A stretch of 26,677 nt of DNA, taken from positions 1-26,677 of IMG/VR virus record IMGVR_UViG_3300013006_000114; one strand, given 5' to 3'. Source of the DNA: a virus. Made by a program: the position numbers and the translations under genes. How positions within the stretch are numbered: position 1 is the first letter of the stretch; the number at the start of each line of letters is the position of its first letter. Of the stretch, positions 24,984-26,677 are shown piece after piece. The notes below the pieces were generated by a model. The model made no database searches. It had not been told where the DNA came from and saw only the letters and a program-made list of their open reading frames with translations.

Positions 24984-25724
24984 ATGGCTTTACCTAAAAT
25001 TAAATCGCCAATTTTTGAATTGACTTTACCATCAAACGGAGTACCCGTTAAATACAGACCTTTCTTAGTTAAGGAACAAAAACTATTACTTATGGCACTT
25101 GAGAGTGAAGAGCCTACAGAAATGTTTAGAGCAATTAAGCAGATTATTAATAACTGTGCAGTTGATGATATTGAAGTAGACGATATGCCTATGTTCGATT
25201 TAGAATATTTCTTCTTGAAGCTTAGAGCAAAATCAATTGGAGAAATTATCGACATTCAACTTCGTCATCCAAATGGCATTAACTCTGACGGCGTAGAATG
25301 CACGCATGCAACACCAACAAAATTGAACTTGATGGATGTTGACGTGATTAAAGATCCAAAACATAATTTAAAAATTATGTTAGATGAGGAGTCTAAGATT
25401 GGTATTGTATTGAAATATCCTACAGTATCTTTGTCTGCAAAGACTGCTGTAGGTAAAGATCAATCTCAAATGGATACAATTGTTGATATTGTTGCTAACA
25501 GTATTGATTATATCTTTGATGCAGAGGCTGTATATCCAGCTTCAGAATCTTCTAAGGCTGAACTTCAAACTTTCGTTAACGATTTGAATCAAGAACAGTT
25601 TGCAAAGTTGACAGAATTCTTTAACACTATTCCAAAACTAAAGCACACTTTTGATTGGAAATGTTCTAAGTGTGGATGTAAAGAACACGTTGAACTTGAG
25701 GGTATGACAAGTTTTTTCGGTTAA
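24984..25724 (+). CDS. gp26: gp26-like baseplate hub/assembly protein (T4_baseplate family)
   Basis: Baseplate hub assembly protein of 246 residues (T4 gp26 is 208). It begins LPKIKSPIFELTLPSNGVPVKYRPFLVKEQKLLLMA, read in parts, the characteristic start of the T4_baseplate family, followed by AIKQIINNC and DLEYFFLKLRAKSIGE. The C-terminus has a CxxCxC with a nearby His (Cys227, Cys230, Cys232, His235) that may bind zinc, and ends GMTSFFG. GGAG lies 10 bases before the ATG. The Phe-Phe codons near the end form a T_TTT_TTC heptamer in frame, followed by a stem-loop and by an ORF in the -1 frame, so part of the product may be extended to about 315 residues by frameshifting. In other tails an assembly chaperone made in two forms this way sits just before the tape measure, as here. 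Confidence 0.85.
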   Translation: MALPKIKSPIFELTLPSNGVPVKYRPFLVKEQKLLLMALESEEPTEMFRAIKQIINNCAVDDIEVDDMPMFDLEYFFLKLRAKSIGEIIDIQLRHPNGINSDGVECTHATPTKLNLMDVDVIKDPKHNLKIMLDEESKIGIVLKYPTVSLSAKTAVGKDQSQMDTIVDIVANSIDYIFDAEAVYPASESSKAELQTFVNDLNQEQFAKLTEFFNTIPKLKHTFDWKCSKCGCKEHVELEGMTSFFG

Positions 25725-25767
25725 GTTTGTCGAATGATAACTTAATCAATCATTATAAGACAAACTT
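25712..25767 (+). promoter_or_regulatory. candidate programmed -1 frameshift site with stem-loop
   Basis: The heptamer T_TTT_TTC (25712-25718) is in the gp26 frame, two codons before its TAA. After 4 bases comes a perfect 9-bp stem (25723-25731 with 25759-25767), then after an asymmetric internal loop a second 6-bp stem (25733-25738 with 25749-25754) closing a 10-base loop. The gp26 stop and the only candidate start codon of the next ORF (TTG at 25727) both lie in the stem. A -1 slip continues as Arg-Leu-Ser-Leu into the downstream ORF. All elements are seen directly; slippage itself is inferred. Confidence 0.7.
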
Positions 25768-25930
25768 TGCGTTGATACAGCATCATAAATACAGTTTAAC
25801 TGAACTAGAAGAAATGATGCCTTTTGAGAGGGAAATATACGTTACATTACTCGCACAGTTTATCAAAGAAGAATCTGATAGACAAAGAGAGAATGAAAAC
25901 AAACAAAAATCTAGGTCTTCAAGAAGATAA
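25719..25930 (+). CDS. small ORF in the gp51 position, probably made by -1 frameshift from gp26
   Basis: A frame of about 70 codons ending at TAA 25928-25930. It has no ATG before an internal Met-Met, and its only start-like codon is TTG at 25727, without a Shine-Dalgarno and buried in a hairpin; read from there it would be 67 residues. The product contains HHKYSLTELEEMMPFEREIYVTLL, read in parts, and ends in a strongly charged tail (QRENENKQKSRSSRR). The order gp26 then this ORF matches T4 genes 26 and 51, and the size resembles small hub-assembly factors; sequence similarity to gp51 is not visible by eye. I think it is mainly the C-terminal extension of the gp26-like protein. The reported range begins where a frameshifted ribosome enters this frame. 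Confidence 0.65.
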
Positions 25931-25951
25931 TAACAATAAAAAAAGAGAAAA

Positions 25952-26677
25952 ATGGCTGATCTAACATCTAAACTTGCTGATAGTATAAAAAAATCAGTGT
26001 CAGGCTTTGGTGCAGGCATAAAGGCAGCTTTTATGTCTGCTAATCCTGCGGGCTTTGGACTTGCTATGAAAGGCATTCAAAGTGCGTTAGATAGTCAAGT
26101 TTCACTACAAAGAAGAGATTTCGAACAACGCCTACATGATAGACAGTTTGCAGAAGAAAACTCTAATGAGCAAATGAGAATAACTAGCGATATGCTAGGT
26201 ACTCTACACAGTATTGACGACACTCTTAAGAAAATACTTGCGCTTAGTTTAAATAATGTAAACAAAGACAAAGTTGAAGATTCTATTTTAAAGAAACTTT
26301 TAAATTCAGTATTACCTGCCGGCGCCGCCGCCAAAGTCGCCGGCGCCGCCGCCAAAGCAGCAGACGCATTAGCCGACAATAAGAAAACAAAAACATTTTT
26401 TGATACTTTAGTTGATATATTTAAAGGACTTAAAGAGTCTTTATTGGCAGGCATTAAGAACCTAATTAAATTCTTCAAAGAACTGCCAGACAATTTAATG
26501 GCAGGCATTAAGAACCTAATTAAATTCTTCAAAGAACTGCCAGACAATTTAATGGCAGGCATTAAGAACCTAATTAAATTCTTCAAAGAATTGCCAGTCA
26601 ATGTAATAGAAGGATTTAAGAACCTGATTAAATTCTTTACAGAATTACCTGGCAGATTGTTTAAAGGATTTAGTGCA
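25952..26677 (+). CDS. probable tail tape-measure protein, N-terminal part (runs off the window)
   Basis: Open from the ATG at 25952 to the last base (242 codons, no stop). The N-terminus is helical (KLADSIKKSVSGFGAGIKAAF), then comes a charged coiled-coil-like region (SLQRRDFEQRLHDRQFAEEN, about 51-70), an Ala-rich segment with a duplicated AGAAAK, and from residue 164 four amphipathic 18-residue repeats (AGIKNLIKFFKELPDN core). Long helical repeats right after the gp26-type chaperone are what a tape measure shows, so a role like T4 gp29 in setting tail length is likely. A phage-coded lytic or hub protein is the alternative. AGAG about 6 bases before the ATG is a weak ribosome binding site. 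Confidence 0.65.
   Translation, partial: MADLTSKLADSIKKSVSGFGAGIKAAFMSANPAGFGLAMKGIQSALDSQVSLQRRDFEQRLHDRQFAEENSNEQMRITSDMLGTLHSIDDTLKKILALSLNNVNKDKVEDSILKKLLNSVLPAGAAAKVAGAAAKAADALADNKKTKTFFDTLVDIFKGLKESLLAGIKNLIKFFKELPDNLMAGIKNLIKFFKELPDNLMAGIKNLIKFFKELPVNVIEGFKNLIKFFTELPGRLFKGFSA
26318..26357 (+). repeat. GC-rich 19-bp direct repeat in the tape-measure gene
   Basis: A 19-bp word of GCC/GGC codons ending in CAAAG occurs at 26318-26336 and again at 26339-26357, 21 bases apart, encoding a duplicated AGAAAK heptad-like unit. It stands out from the AT-rich surroundings. Confidence 0.8.
26441..26677 (+). repeat. 54-bp tandem repeats (18 residues) in the tape-measure gene
   Basis: Units at 26441-26494, 26495-26548, 26549-26602 and 26603-26656, with the start of a fifth at 26657. 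The first three differ at only a few bases over 54; the fourth is more diverged. They keep the reading frame and encode an amphipathic helix ending in a Pro turn. Confidence 0.9.

Noticed and set aside
25723-25767. The stem-loop as a transcription terminator
   Set aside because: No T-run follows the stem, the stem is AU-rich, and it lies inside an open frame with the tape-measure gene just downstream.
25783-26601. Long - strand frames opposite the tape-measure gene (25783-26076, 26095-26601)
   Set aside because: They are shadows of the repeated rightward gene, without ribosome binding sites or recognisable sequence.
26441-26677. CRISPR-like array (also considered for the 165-bp repeats)
   Set aside because: Units are contiguous with no spacers and keep a protein reading frame, so they are coding tandem repeats.

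Overview
The window is AT-rich and densely packed, and it holds most of the baseplate and neck/tail assembly genes of a T4-like (straight-tailed, contractile) bacteriophage of the kind known from marine samples. The evidence is a run of recognisable T4 baseplate families (gp25, gp6, gp53, gp48, gp27- and gp5-like, gp26-like, gp4), a DUF4815-type giant appendage protein, tail-fibre modules typical of marine T4-like phages, and T4-type late promoters (TATAAATA). No host gene, integrase, tRNA or insertion sequence is seen, and the host cannot be read from the sequence.

Layout. Everything from 1 to 23206 is read leftward (- strand), in this order: gp48-like tube cap (23206-22196), gp53 wedge (22182-21667), gp27-like hub (21661-20285), a P-loop kinase (20265-19312), a 77-residue protein (19315-19082), a gp5-like hub protein carrying a C-terminal Hint (intein/hedgehog-type) domain (19075-17354), a 57-residue protein (17348-17175), a histone H1-like (Hc1-type) small protein (17091-16900), gp25 (16885-16499), gp6 (16493-14667), a gp7-position wedge protein (14664-12133), a gp8-like wedge protein (12089-10794), a 2022-residue DUF4815 structural protein (10772-4704), an 80-residue coiled-coil protein (4689-4447), and a giant repeat tail fibre (4446 to beyond base 1). 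From 23245 to the right end the genes are read rightward: gp4 head-completion nuclease-like protein, a probable gp2-like DNA end protector, a tail-tube-fold protein, a gp26-like hub/assembly protein, a small gp51-position ORF, and the start of a probable tape-measure protein.

How it works together. The leftward genes would build hub, wedge, tube cap and peripheral fibres; the rightward genes finish the head and start the tail tube and its tape measure. Perfect TATAAATA elements lie upstream of gp48, the gp8-like gene and the 80-residue gene, and inside the 3' end of gp53, as expected for T4-style late transcription.

The most interesting signals are: (1) a T_TTT_TTC slippery heptamer at the end of the gp26-like gene, followed after 4 nt by a long stem-loop, with the ATG-less gp51-position ORF in the -1 frame, which is the layout of a programmed -1 frameshift of the tail-assembly-chaperone kind; (2) a Hint domain fused to the gp5-like hub in place of the T4 lysozyme; (3) a perfect consensus sigma70 promoter pointing antisense to the late genes; (4) a histone H1-like protein and a P-loop kinase inside the baseplate operon; (5) a tail fibre with about twenty 55-residue repeats in near-exact 165-bp register, and nearly identical 54-bp tandem repeats in the probable tape-measure gene.
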